DNA of 64,000 bases from JBCBKU01 sp965267475 (lineage in GTDB: Bacteria > Pseudomonadota > Alphaproteobacteria > Rhodobacterales > Rhodobacteraceae): NCBI GenBank assembly GCA_965267475.1, contig OZ254079.1, positions 558,001 to 622,000 of the forward strand, in the 5' to 3' direction. A model generated the notes under the pieces. It was not told where the DNA came from and made no database searches. It worked only from the letters and a program-made list of their open reading frames with translations. Position numbers and translations under genes: made by a program. This document shows, piece by piece, positions 16,856-25,343 of this stretch (positions are counted from its first letter, which is position 1; every line of letters starts with the position of its first letter).

Positions 16856-17905
16856 TCATCCCCCAATTCTTTCACCCGTTTCGGCATGAAACAGGTGGCA
16901 GATCTCGTTCGGAATGCGAAAATGGACCGGGTCGCCGATCTCAGCACGAAACTCTTTATTGGCCTTGACGCTTAATTGCGCCGGTCCGACCCGGATCGTG
17001 ACCATCGTTGCGTCGCCGAGAAGCTCCATCGCGTAGACCGGTGCATGGGCATCGCCGCCGCTCTCGGCGACACTTGCATCCTCTGCGCGGAAGCCCAGCG
17101 TCACGTTGCCGTCCGGCGCGTTCAGGCCTGAGATTTCGATGCCCTCGGTCCGGAAGGTTCCGCCGGACATTGTGCCATCGATCAGGTTCATCGCTGGCGA
17201 ACCGATGAAACCGGCCACGAAGGTGTTGGCTGGACGGTCATAGATTTCGGTCGGCGATCCGACTTGCTGAACAACGCCCTTGTTCATCACGACGACGCGG
17301 TCGGCCAAAGTCATGGCCTCGATCTGGTCGTGGGTGACATAGATCGTCGTCACCTGAAGTTCGTGGCTGAGGTTCTTGATCTGTGCGCGCGTCGAAACGC
17401 GAAGCTTCGCGTCCAGGTTCGACAGCGGTTCATCCATCAGGAAGACATTCGGTTCCCGGACGATCGCGCGGGCCAATGCCACGCGCTGACGCTGGCCTCC
17501 GGACAGTTCCGCGGGCTTCCTGTGCAGAAAATCGTCAAGTTCCACCATGGCCGACGCGCGCCGGACGCGATCATCATGGCTGGCGGGATCGATCTTCCGG
17601 ACCTTCAGGGGGAAGCGAATGTTCTCGTAGACATTCATGTTGGGATAAAGGGCGTAAGACTGGAACACCATCGCGACGTCCCGGTCCTTCGGTTCAAGGT
17701 CATTCACCACGCGCCCGTCGACGGTGATGTTCCCATCGGTCACGTCTTCCAGCCCTGCGATCATCCGCATCGTGGTGGTTTTCCCGCATCCCGAGGGCCC
17801 GAGCAGAACCAGAAATTCGCGATCCTCGATGGTTAGATCGAAATTGTCGACACCGACAAAGGATCCCCAACGTTTAGACACGTTGCGCAATTGGATTTCG
17901 GCCAT
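16856..17905 (-). CDS. CUT1-type sugar ABC transporter ATP-binding protein (MalK/UgpC-like)
   Basis: A 349-aa ATPase. Walker A is GPSGCGKTTTMRMIAGL, the Q-loop is AMVFQSYALYPNM, the ABC signature is LSGGQRQRVALARAI, Walker B is NVFLMDEPLSNLD and the switch His is in VTHDQIEAM. The C-terminal 110 residues (about 240-349) are the OB-fold/TOBE regulatory domain of MalK-type ATPases. The ATG at 17905 follows a G-rich SD (GGGGGGAC); a start seven codons upstream is weaker. It is the first gene of the operon and lies 25 bp downstream of the palindromic operator. Confidence 0.95.
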   Translation of the reverse strand: MAEIQLRNVSKRWGSFVGVDNFDLTIEDREFLVLLGPSGCGKTTTMRMIAGLEDVTDGNITVDGRVVNDLEPKDRDVAMVFQSYALYPNMNVYENIRFPLKVRKIDPASHDDRVRRASAMVELDDFLHRKPAELSGGQRQRVALARAIVREPNVFLMDEPLSNLDAKLRVSTRAQIKNLSHELQVTTIYVTHDQIEAMTLADRVVVMNKGVVQQVGSPTEIYDRPANTFVAGFIGSPAMNLIDGTMSGGTFRTEGIEISGLNAPDGNVTLGFRAEDASVAESGGDAHAPVYAMELLGDATMVTIRVGPAQLSVKANKEFRAEIGDPVHFRIPNEICHLFHAETGERIGG

Positions 17906-17930
17906 TGTCCCCCCAAGGCTGTGCATCGCA

Positions 17931-17952
17931 GTTTTGCATACGTATGCAAAAC
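17931..17952. promoter_or_regulatory. Perfect 22-bp palindromic LacI-type operator
   Basis: The half TTTTGCATAC is followed directly by its exact reverse complement, and the outer G/C also matches, giving a perfect 22-bp inverted repeat with the central CpG typical of LacI-family operators. It lies 26 bp upstream of the ATPase start codon, in the leader of the 17-gene operon. The LacI gene inside that operon is the obvious candidate regulator. A 19/20 copy of the core is at 13513-13532. Confidence 0.85.
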
Positions 17953-18433
17953 CGTAGGCTAATCATGGAGAGGCCGCGGCGCAAGAAGATTCTACGAAGC
18001 CCGCTTCCAAGTTTCTATTTCTGCGTTTGAATCGCCTCCAAAGGTATAAAAAATTCAATCCAGAGCAGAAGAATCGAGGTTCCGAGCTTCCAGATCGACC
18101 CATGAAAAAGTGCGCCCAATTCCCGAAACTTTTGCACTTCGAACGTGCGGCAATGCCCAATTGGGCCGAGTGCAAACCTGATTCTGTATGGCCGATGATG
18201 GTGCGGATTCGAACCCGCTGCGTGATTTTCGGGGCACGGCCCGCGCGGAACATTTGAGGGACTGCAACTGATCGGTGGCGTTGGCCTGTGGATAAGCGGT
18301 GCAGGTCCCCGAATCCGCTCAAATTCTGGGCAGATAATCCGCGCAGGCGCGGCCCAATTCGCAGCGACCAGGACGAATCCTTGCGGAACGATAGGAACAG
18401 GTTAATGTTTCGATCATCTGCTGGGGGGCATGG
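17953..18433. other. Intergenic region with no recognised gene
   Basis: About 480 bp between the operator and a small rightward ORF. It must hold the leftward operon promoter and any promoter for the small gene, but no convincing -35/-10 pair stands out. One segment (about 18211-18226) resembles a tRNA T-arm on the minus strand, but the stem does not pair in the normal way and no tRNA body is present. An antisense frame here has no recognisable protein character. Confidence 0.5.
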
Positions 18434-18640
18434 ATGAACCAACATCTTTCGGAAGAGCAAACCGTCGCTGCGTCGATCGCCGCCATGGCGGATAAGGACA
18501 TCGCACGGTTCATTCGGGAACAGTCATCGCGCAAGGTTCTGAGCCGCACGATGCAATTGCTGAACCGTGGCGCATTGTCCGAACACGAAACGGATCGGGA
18601 ATTGGCGAAAAGCGCGATCCGCAAGCTTGGGTTTATCTAA
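18434..18640 (+). CDS. Small hypothetical protein (68 aa)
   Basis: A 68-residue, mostly helical, charged protein (SEEQTVAASIAAMADKDIARFIREQ, ending SAIRKLGFI) with no membrane segment or signal. The ATG follows a G-rich SD-like stretch (GGGGGG about 7 nt upstream), and the reading frame has normal codon use for the window, so it is plausibly real. I do not recognise a family. It converges on the second LacI gene with a short hairpin between the two stop codons. Confidence 0.5.
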   Translation: MNQHLSEEQTVAASIAAMADKDIARFIREQSSRKVLSRTMQLLNRGALSEHETDRELAKSAIRKLGFI

Positions 18641-18655
18641 CCTGACTTCGTCAGG
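18641..18655. terminator. Short hairpin between convergent genes
   Basis: CCTGAC and GTCAGG form a 6-bp stem with a 3-nt loop exactly between the small ORF and the LacI gene, overlapping the latter's stop. A T-run is missing, so termination is only possible. Confidence 0.35.
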
Positions 18656-19718
18656 CGTCGGCGTCCGGATCCAGAAACACTGTTTTGCGCCCAAGCGTGT
18701 CGCCTGTCTGAAGGACTGGCGACAGCTCGATACGTTCCGCATCCGCCGGACCTTCGCGTCCGGCATGCTTGGCGATGACTTCGGCCGCTGAACGGCCGAT
18801 TTCCAGTCGGCACGCGTCCATCGTGGCAAGTTTCATGGGCAGCCCGCCCAGAAGCTCGATGCCATTGAACCCCGCCATGCCTATGCGACCCGGGATTTCG
18901 AGCCCCTGTTCAAGGCAATAGAACATTCCGCCGACGCCAATGACGTCGTTTGAGAAATACAGAAAGTCGAGGAGAGGTGACCGCGCAAGGATATCCGCCG
19001 TCATCTCGCGCCCTTTGACGATGGAAGACCCGCCGTCATAGAACTCTTGATCCATGACCTCGAGCCCCGCCTTAGCCAGAACTTCCGTAAAACCTTCGAA
19101 CCGCTTCCGGGCGCGGTGGTCCAGCGGCATCTTGGTGCCCAGGAACCCGATATTCGTATAGCCGCCTTTTATGATCCGCTCGGCCATCTGGCGCCCGGCG
19201 CGACGATGGCTGATCCCGGCGACGGCGTCGATCGCGCGCCCGTCTACATCCATGATCTCGACCACCGGGATGCCTGCGTTGGCCAGCATCTTGCGGCTGG
19301 CATCGGAGTGTTCAAGGCCAGCGATGATCACGCCGGAAGGCCGCCAGGACAGCATTTCATACAGCACCCGTTCTTCACGTTCGGGGCTGTAATTGGTGAC
19401 GCCCACCACGGGCTGAAGTTCGGTTTCGTCAAGCACCGCAGAAATGCCGGACAGAACCTCGGGAAAGACCATATTCGACAAGCTTGGAATGATGACCGCG
19501 ACCAGATTCACGCGGTTGGATGCCAGAGCCCCTGCAATCTTGTTGGGCACATAGCCAAGGTCACGCGCGGCACTTAGCACCTTTTCCCGTGTGCGGTCCG
19601 AAACGTCCCCACGGTTTCGCAACACCCTGCTGACTGTCATTTCACTGACGCCAGAGGCATCCGATACGTCCCGCAAGGTAAGCGGGCGCGGCGGCGGCTT
19701 GGTCGGGTCCTCGGTCAT
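18651..19718 (-). CDS. LacI-family transcriptional regulator (GntR-of-E.-coli type)
   Basis: A 355-aa regulator. After a Pro-rich leader the HTH is LTLRDVSDASGVSEMTVSRVLRNRGDVSDRTREKV with the hinge LGYVPNKIAGALASNR. The effector domain (LVAVIIPSLSNMVFPEVLSGI ... IGMAGFNGIELLGGLPMKLATMD) resembles regulators of gluconate/sugar acid genes. It lies 68 bp downstream of the glycerate kinase gene on the same strand, so glycerate or a related sugar-acid route is a plausible target. It differs clearly from the LacI protein at 6760-7788 and need not bind the palindrome at 17931. Confidence 0.92.
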   Translation of the reverse strand: MTEDPTKPPPRPLTLRDVSDASGVSEMTVSRVLRNRGDVSDRTREKVLSAARDLGYVPNKIAGALASNRVNLVAVIIPSLSNMVFPEVLSGISAVLDETELQPVVGVTNYSPEREERVLYEMLSWRPSGVIIAGLEHSDASRKMLANAGIPVVEIMDVDGRAIDAVAGISHRRAGRQMAERIIKGGYTNIGFLGTKMPLDHRARKRFEGFTEVLAKAGLEVMDQEFYDGGSSIVKGREMTADILARSPLLDFLYFSNDVIGVGGMFYCLEQGLEIPGRIGMAGFNGIELLGGLPMKLATMDACRLEIGRSAAEVIAKHAGREGPADAERIELSPVLQTGDTLGRKTVFLDPDADA

Positions 19719-19786
19719 GGGTCTTTCCGAATGTCTTGTCTGCTCAGCAGTTTAGGCGCGATTGGTAGCTAAGTCCAAGCGCCTCT

Positions 19787-21043
19787 TCAACGAACCAGGA
19801 TCGCGCGAAAGTCATTCACGTTGGTGCCCGTAGGTCCTGGTACGAACAGGTCGCCAATGGCATCGAAGGCCGTCCAGGCGTCGTTTCCGTTCAGAAGTGC
19901 GCGCGGGTCGAGCCCCTTGGCGCGAAGCCGGGCCGCCGTCGTTCCGTCCGCAAACGCGCCTGCGTTGTCGCGATTGCCGTCAATGCCGTCCGTGTCGGCG
20001 GCCATGGCGGTTATGCCCTCGGTCCCGTCAAGCGCCAGCGCGAGCGACAGCAAAAACTCGGTATTGCGCCCGCCAGCACCCTTGGCGCGAAGCGTCACTG
20101 TCGTCTCGCCACCTGACAGGATCAGCGCGGGCTTCACAAAAGGCCGCCCACGGGCCGCAACTTCCCGGGCAAGCGCGGCATGAACTGTGGCCACTTCGCG
20201 CGCTTCGCCCTCGATGGCGTCGGACAGGATATGTGCCGGGATGCCTTCCGCCTCGGAAAGCGCAGATGCAGCCTCAAGCGATTGCGCCGCTGATGCGATG
20301 ACGTGGATTTCGTGTCTCGCGAAAACCGGATCACCCGGGGCCGGCGGCGCCGGGGCGTCTTCAAGATACGCAGCGACCCGGTCCGGCAGGACAATCCGAT
20401 AGTCCGATATCGCGGCTAGGGCCTGGGCCCGACCGGACGCATCGGGCACCGTCGGGCCGGATGCCACCTGCGCCGGGTCGTCCCCCGGCACGTCTGAGAC
20501 CACTAGACTGACAACACGGGCCGGAGCTGCCGCGGCAGCCAGGCGACCACCCTTAATGCGGCTCACCATTTTGCGAATGGCGTTCATGGCCGAGATTGGT
20601 GCGCCGGACGCTAGAAGCGCCTCGTTCAGGGCGATTTCGTCTTCCAGCGTCAAACCGTCAGGCGGCGCGGGCAAAAGGGCCGATCCGCCGCCGCAGATCA
20701 GGGCGATCACCAGATCGTCGGGGCCAAGGCCCTGGACCGCCTCAAAAAGCGCGTCCGACGCGGCCAGACCTGCCGCATCCGGTACGGGATGGTTCGATTC
20801 AATAACTTGGATCTGATCCGTGGGTGCGGCATAGCCATATCGCGTGACAACCGTACCTGAATAGGGCGCGGTCCACAGCGTCTCGAATGCTTGGGCCATC
20901 TGCGCGGCACCCTTGCCCGCCCCGATGACCACTGTCCGCCCCTTGGGCGGGTCAGGCAAACAGGGCTTCATCGCCTCAAGCGGATCGGCGGCAGTCACAG
21001 CGGCGGCAAAGAGCCGTTCGAAGAAGGCGCGATCGTTCTGCAT
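19787..21043 (-). CDS. Glycerate 2-kinase (MOFRL family, GckA/TtuD-like)
   Basis: A 418-aa protein with the DUF4147 N-domain (VVIGAGKGAAQMAQAFE, ALICGGGSALLPAPPDGLTLEDE, MNAIRKMVSRIKGGRLA) and a C-terminal MOFRL domain (LILSGGETTVTLRAKGAGGRNTEFLLSLAL, MAADTDGIDG, FADGTTAARL, GPTGTNVNDF). It phosphorylates D-glycerate to 2-phosphoglycerate, linking glyoxylate, serine or tartrate metabolism to glycolysis; older annotations call it hydroxypyruvate reductase. I chose the ATG at 21043 (MQNDRAFFERLF), where homologs begin; the frame extends 21 codons upstream without family similarity. Confidence 0.92.
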   Translation of the reverse strand: MQNDRAFFERLFAAAVTAADPLEAMKPCLPDPPKGRTVVIGAGKGAAQMAQAFETLWTAPYSGTVVTRYGYAAPTDQIQVIESNHPVPDAAGLAASDALFEAVQGLGPDDLVIALICGGGSALLPAPPDGLTLEDEIALNEALLASGAPISAMNAIRKMVSRIKGGRLAAAAAPARVVSLVVSDVPGDDPAQVASGPTVPDASGRAQALAAISDYRIVLPDRVAAYLEDAPAPPAPGDPVFARHEIHVIASAAQSLEAASALSEAEGIPAHILSDAIEGEAREVATVHAALAREVAARGRPFVKPALILSGGETTVTLRAKGAGGRNTEFLLSLALALDGTEGITAMAADTDGIDGNRDNAGAFADGTTAARLRAKGLDPRALLNGNDAWTAFDAIGDLFVPGPTGTNVNDFRAILVR

Positions 21044-21134
21044 GTGACGCTGGGCTCCCAAGATATCGGGGCGGGGATAAACGACAATTTGCGGGGTTTC
21101 CAGCACATCCGGATCGGGTAGAAGAGGGCGTTGC

Positions 21135-21211
21135 GGCCCCGTAGCTCAGCCGGATAGAGCGACCGCCTCCTAAGCGGTAGGCCACAGGTTCGACTCCTGT
21201 CGGGGCCGCCA
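21135..21211 (+). tRNA. tRNA-Arg (anticodon CCU)
   Basis: The 77-nt cloverleaf is complete. The acceptor stem GGCCCCG (21135-21141) pairs with CGGGGCC (21201-21207), then discriminator G and an encoded CCA. The anticodon stem ACCGC/GCGGT encloses the loop CTCCTAA, giving anticodon CCU (reads AGG). The T-arm is ACAGG-TTCGACT-CCTGT. AGG is a rare codon in such GC-rich genomes, so this is usually a single-copy gene. Confidence 0.96.
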
Positions 21212-21240
21212 CGCCGGGATTGGTTCGAATCCGGCGATTT
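21212..21240 (+). terminator. Hairpin terminator after tRNA-Arg
   Basis: CGCCGGGATT (21212-21221) pairs with AATCCGGCG (21228-21236) with one bulged G and a 6-nt loop, followed by ATTTT. It starts directly after the encoded CCA, as expected for a factor-independent terminator of the tRNA transcript. Confidence 0.65.
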
Positions 21241-21357
21241 TCCCCGTGTCGCGATGCGAATTGGCCGTCAGTTTGGTCCAGTCACCGGAAGCCGTGGATT
21301 TCCCGTGTCGCAGGGGCTAGATCACGGCCCAGTGCATTGCAAAAAGGCTGATTTCTG

Positions 21358-22737
21358 ATGCCCGAACTGACCTGCTTCAAAGCCTATGATGTCCGCGGAC
21401 AGTTGAGTGAGGAACTGAACGCAGAGATTGCCTATCGGATCGGGCGCGCTTTTGCGGTTGTCATGGGCGCGAAAACCGCCGTGACAGGCCGAGATTGCCG
21501 GGAAAGCAGCCTTGAATTGCAAGAGGCGCTGAACCGGGGTTTGACCGAGGGCGGGGCGGATGTGACGGATATCGGCCTCTGCGGCACCGAAGAGATCTAT
21601 TTCGCGACGGAACATCTGGCCGTGGGGGGCGGGTTGATGGTCACGGCATCCCACAACCCAATTGACTACAACGGTATCAAGATGGTGACCGAGGGCGCGC
21701 GTCCGATTTCGTCCGATACCGGACTTGTTACCATTCGCGAAATGGCCGAGGCGGGCGATTTTCCTGATGCGGAAACGGGCCGCGTCATCAAGTCGGACCC
21801 GCGCAACGAATACGCACGTCACGTCGCTTCGATGATCGACACGACTGCATTCAAACCGCTCAAGGTGCTGGTCAATGCCGGAAACGGCGTGGCGGGGCCG
21901 GCCTTTGATGCGATTGCTGACGTGTTGGCGCGCCGCGGAGTTGCGTTGGATTTTGTTCGGATGCATCACGATCCCGACGGGAGTTTTCCGAACGGTATCC
22001 CGAACCCCTTGCTGGTTGAAAACCGCCCTGTGACCGCAGACGCCGTGCGCAAGGCAGGCGCGGATATCGGGGTTGCGTGGGACGGGGACTTCGACCGCTG
22101 CTTCCTGTTCGACGAAACTGGCGGGTTTCTGGATGGCGAGTATGTTGTCGGTCTTTTGGCCGCGGCCTTTCTGGGCAAGCACGCCGGTGCGAAGATCGTC
22201 CATGACCCGCGTGTTGTCCTGAACACCCGCGATATCATCGGGAAAGGCGGCGGAGAGGCGGTGGTATCCCGCACCGGCCACGCTTTCTTGAAGGCTGCAA
22301 TGCGCGAGGCTGACGCAGTCTATGGCGGTGAGATGTCGGCGCATCACTACTTCCGCGACTTCATGTATTGCGACAGCGGCATGATCCCATGGCTTCTGGT
22401 GGTTGAGCACATGTCCCGGACCGGTCAGCCCCTGTCGGCGCTCGTGGCGGATATGCGGGCGGCGTTCCCGTCGTCGGGCGAGATTAACTTTCGCCTGAAT
22501 GATGCCGATGCGGCAGCCGCCGCAGTCGAAGCGGCCTATGTGGACAAGGCCGAAACGGTTGACCGGCTGGATGGGCTGTCATGTGAGTTCTCCGAGTGGC
22601 GGTTCAATCTGCGGAAATCGAATACCGAACCACTTTTGCGGCTGAACGTGGAAACCCGTGGCGATCCCGGGGCGTTGAAGACACATGTAGATGCGATCAG
22701 CGCATTGATCGAGAAGACCGGCGCGATCTCGCCATAA
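21358..22737 (+). CDS. manB: Phosphomannomutase/phosphoglucomutase
   Basis: A 459-aa alpha-D-phosphohexomutase. In order: the catalytic phosphoserine loop VTASHNP (Ser98), the metal-binding DGDFDR, the sugar-binding GEMSAHH and the phosphate-binding RKSNTEP. GEMSAHHYF is the form typical of the bifunctional PMM/PGM (AlgC) group, which makes mannose-1-phosphate or glucose-1-phosphate for polysaccharide precursors. The ATG is at 21358. It stands 73 bp before rfbC in the same direction, so glucose-1-phosphate for the RfbA reaction is a natural role. Confidence 0.93.
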   Translation: MPELTCFKAYDVRGQLSEELNAEIAYRIGRAFAVVMGAKTAVTGRDCRESSLELQEALNRGLTEGGADVTDIGLCGTEEIYFATEHLAVGGGLMVTASHNPIDYNGIKMVTEGARPISSDTGLVTIREMAEAGDFPDAETGRVIKSDPRNEYARHVASMIDTTAFKPLKVLVNAGNGVAGPAFDAIADVLARRGVALDFVRMHHDPDGSFPNGIPNPLLVENRPVTADAVRKAGADIGVAWDGDFDRCFLFDETGGFLDGEYVVGLLAAAFLGKHAGAKIVHDPRVVLNTRDIIGKGGGEAVVSRTGHAFLKAAMREADAVYGGEMSAHHYFRDFMYCDSGMIPWLLVVEHMSRTGQPLSALVADMRAAFPSSGEINFRLNDADAAAAAVEAAYVDKAETVDRLDGLSCEFSEWRFNLRKSNTEPLLRLNVETRGDPGALKTHVDAISALIEKTGAISP

Positions 22738-22810
22738 TCGCCTTCTATCAATGACATGGTAGGGCAATTCCTCTAGATCAGCGACCGAAGCCGAAGCAGT
22801 CGGGACCGAC

Positions 22811-23374
22811 ATGAAGATTGAGACGACACCTATTCCGGATCTTTTGGTGATCACGCCCAAGCGGTTCGGCGATGACCGCGGGTTCTTTGAAGAAACCTGG
22901 AATCGCGAGATGTTTCGCGAAGCGGGCGTCGATCTGGATTTTGTCCAGGACAACCGGTCCCTGTCGGCCGAGCCTGGGACGATGCGCGGTCTTCACTATC
23001 AGGCGCCGCCCCATGCTCAGGCCAAACTTGTTCGCTGCGCCAAAGGCGCACTGATGGATGTTGGCGTCGATATCCGCGTCGGGTCACCGACCTATGGCAA
23101 GTGGTATGGCGAGGTTCTGTCTGCCGCGAATGCCAAGATGATGCTTGTGCCTGCCGGCTTCGCGCATGGGTTCATGACGCTCGAACCGGGGACCGAGGTG
23201 AATTACAAATGTTCGGATCTTTATGCACCTTCGGCTGAAGGGGCGATCCGGTTTGATGATCCCGAGATTGGGATCGATTGGGGGTTTTCGGGCGGCAAGG
23301 TGATCCTGTCGGACAAGGATGCGGCGGCGCCGATGCTGTCAGAGATCAACAGCCCATTTCAGATGAGTGAGTAA
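22811..23374 (+). CDS. rfbC: dTDP-4-dehydrorhamnose 3,5-epimerase
   Basis: A 187-aa cupin-fold epimerase of usual length. Hallmarks are the start IETTPIPDLLVITPKRFGDDRGFFEETW, the catalytic-His segment MRGLHYQAPPHAQAKLVRC, and the later FAHGFMTLEPGTEVNYKCSDLY with its catalytic Tyr. It converts dTDP-4-keto-6-deoxy-glucose to the rhamnose configuration. The rfbB ATG lies 4 bp after its stop, so rfbC-rfbB-rfbA is one unit. Confidence 0.95.
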   Translation: MKIETTPIPDLLVITPKRFGDDRGFFEETWNREMFREAGVDLDFVQDNRSLSAEPGTMRGLHYQAPPHAQAKLVRCAKGALMDVGVDIRVGSPTYGKWYGEVLSAANAKMMLVPAGFAHGFMTLEPGTEVNYKCSDLYAPSAEGAIRFDDPEIGIDWGFSGGKVILSDKDAAAPMLSEINSPFQMSE

Positions 23375-23378
23375 GCGT

Positions 23379-24419
23379 ATGAAGATTTTGGTGACTGGGG
23401 GTGCGGGGTTTATCGGCTCTGCCGTTGTGCGGCGGGCGATTCAAGACGGCCACAGCGTGGTGAATGTCGATGTGCTGACCTACGCGGCGTGCCTCGACAA
23501 TGTGGACCAGGCGGCCCACAGCCCGAACTATGCGTTTGAGCAGGCCGATATTCGTGATCGCGATGCGCTGGACCGTATCTTCGCCGAGCACCAACCCGAT
23601 GCCGTCATGCATCTGGCCGCCGAAAGCCATGTGGATCGCTCGATCGATGGGCCTGCCGCGTTCATCGATACGAACGTGACCGGCACATACACGATGCTTG
23701 AGGCGGCGCGCGCCTATTGGACAGAGAGGGGCAAGCCGGACACCTTCCGGTTCCACCACATCTCGACCGATGAGGTTTATGGCACGCTCGGCGAAACAGG
23801 GCAGTTCCAGGAAACGACGCCTTACGCACCCAACAGCCCGTATTCCGCATCCAAGGCCGCGTCCGATCATCTGGTCCGCGCCTGGGGCGAAACCTATGGG
23901 CTGCCGTTTGTACTGACCAATTGTTCGAACAATTACGGGCCTTATCACTTCCCTGAAAAGCTGGTGCCGGTGGTGATCCTGAACGCGTACCATGGCAAAC
24001 CGATTCCGGTTTACGGCAAGGGCGAGAACGTGCGCGACTGGCTTTATGTCGAAGATCACGCCGACGCACTTTTGACCGTTCTGCAGAAGGGTGAAAACGC
24101 CCGGACCTACAACATTGGCGGCGAAAACGAGGTGAAGAACATCGACCTTGTTCAGAAGATCTGCGCGATTATGGATCGCAAGCGGCCCGAGAACGCGCCC
24201 CATGCAGATCTGATCACCTATGTTACAGACCGTCCGGGACATGATCTGCGTTATGCCATCGATCCTACCCGTATCCAGACTGAACTGGGCTGGCGTCCAT
24301 CGGTCACGGTGGAAGAAGGTCTTGAGCGAACGGTCGACTGGTATCTTGAGAACGAAAGCTGGTGGCGGGCTTTGCAATCACGGTCCGGCGTGGGCGAGCG
24401 CCTGGGCAAGGCAAGCTGA
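23379..24419 (+). CDS. rfbB: dTDP-glucose 4,6-dehydratase
   Basis: A 346-aa extended short-chain dehydrogenase. GGAGFIGSAVVR at the N-terminus binds NAD; MHLAAESHVDRSI, the STDEVYG loop and the YSASKAASDHLVRAW motif (Tyr-x3-Lys) are the active site of this enzyme; TNCSNNYGPYHFPEKLVP follows. It makes dTDP-4-keto-6-deoxy-D-glucose. I chose the ATG at 23379 (MKILVTGG) over an in-frame GTG at 23367 that overlaps the rfbC stop, because homologs start there. Confidence 0.95.
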   Translation: MKILVTGGAGFIGSAVVRRAIQDGHSVVNVDVLTYAACLDNVDQAAHSPNYAFEQADIRDRDALDRIFAEHQPDAVMHLAAESHVDRSIDGPAAFIDTNVTGTYTMLEAARAYWTERGKPDTFRFHHISTDEVYGTLGETGQFQETTPYAPNSPYSASKAASDHLVRAWGETYGLPFVLTNCSNNYGPYHFPEKLVPVVILNAYHGKPIPVYGKGENVRDWLYVEDHADALLTVLQKGENARTYNIGGENEVKNIDLVQKICAIMDRKRPENAPHADLITYVTDRPGHDLRYAIDPTRIQTELGWRPSVTVEEGLERTVDWYLENESWWRALQSRSGVGERLGKAS

Positions 24420-24433
24420 AGGACGACAACTCA

Positions 24434-25309
24434 ATGACAAACCGCAAGGGTATCATTCTGGCCGGTGGCTCGGGCACGCGGCTCTATCCGATCACCATGG
24501 GTGTGTCTAAGCAGCTTTTGCCGATCCATGACAAGCCCATGGTCTTTTATCCGCTGACCGTTTTGATGTTGGCCGGGATCCGCGAGATCTGCGTGATTAC
24601 GACGCCCGAGGATCAGGACCAGTTCATGCGGCTTATGGGCGACGGATCCCAATGGGGGATCTCGATTGAATATATCACCCAGCCGTCACCGGATGGGCTG
24701 GCGCAGGCCTATATTCTGGCGGAAGATTTCCTGGATGGCGCACCGTCGGCCATGGTTCTGGGTGACAACATCTTTTTCGGCCATGGCCTGCCGGAGATCC
24801 TGAAATCCGCTGATGGCAAGGCAACGGGCGGCACGGTCTTCGGCTATCAGGTGTCGGATCCCGAGCGCTATGGCGTGGTGGCCTTCGATGGCGACGGCAA
24901 GGCGACCGAGATCATCGAAAAACCCGAAGTCCCGCCATCGGAGTTCGCCGTCACCGGCCTGTACTTCCTGGACGGGACGGCACCGGCCCGCGCGAAGTCG
25001 GTCAAGCCGTCGGATCGGGGCGAACTGGAAATCACGTCTCTTTTGATGACGTATCTCGAAGAAGGCAGCCTGACGGTCGAGCATATGGGACGCGGCTATG
25101 CCTGGCTTGATACAGGAACCCATGCCAGCCTTCTGGATGCCGGGAATTTCGTCCGCACGCTGCAGGACCGGCAAGGCCTGCAAACCGGGTGTCCGGAAGA
25201 GATTGCCTTTGGCCTTGGCTGGATTGACCGCGCTGCGCTTCAAGCGCGGGCCGAGATCTTTAAAAAGAACGATTACGGTCAGTATCTGGCGCGGCTGGTC
25301 AAGGACTGA
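24434..25309 (+). CDS. rfbA: Glucose-1-phosphate thymidylyltransferase
   Basis: A 291-aa nucleotidyltransferase of typical length. It shows the pyrophosphorylase signature GIILAGGSGTRLYPIT near the N-terminus, KQLLPIHDKPMVFYPL, LGDNIFFG, EKP and GYAWLDTGTH. It makes dTDP-glucose from glucose-1-phosphate and dTTP. The ATG at 24434 has AAGGA 11 nt upstream; the longer frame begins inside rfbB. No rfbD follows: the next gene is on the opposite strand. Confidence 0.95.
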   Translation: MTNRKGIILAGGSGTRLYPITMGVSKQLLPIHDKPMVFYPLTVLMLAGIREICVITTPEDQDQFMRLMGDGSQWGISIEYITQPSPDGLAQAYILAEDFLDGAPSAMVLGDNIFFGHGLPEILKSADGKATGGTVFGYQVSDPERYGVVAFDGDGKATEIIEKPEVPPSEFAVTGLYFLDGTAPARAKSVKPSDRGELEITSLLMTYLEEGSLTVEHMGRGYAWLDTGTHASLLDAGNFVRTLQDRQGLQTGCPEEIAFGLGWIDRAALQARAEIFKKNDYGQYLARLVKD

Positions 25310-25343
25310 TCCTTACCGCGCCAGCGATGGATCGGGCAGCGGG

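Noticed and set aside
18211..18226. T-arm-like sequence suggesting a tRNA or tmRNA on the minus strand
   Set aside because: The stem does not pair with a 7-nt loop, no acceptor or anticodon arm is present, and no tmRNA tag reading frame is seen nearby.
17963..18460. 165-aa minus-strand frame in the gap upstream of the ABC operon
   Set aside because: It overlaps the small plus-strand ORF, is rich in Arg, Ser and Cys, lacks an SD and has no recognisable fold.
21135..21240. tRNA-Arg as an integration site
   Set aside because: No integrase, no direct repeat of the tRNA 3' end and no shift in gene content nearby; the sequence after it forms a simple terminator hairpin.
21322..22410. 362-aa open frame antisense to the phosphomannomutase gene
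   Set aside because: The opposite strand encodes a complete enzyme with all motifs; this frame has no family features.
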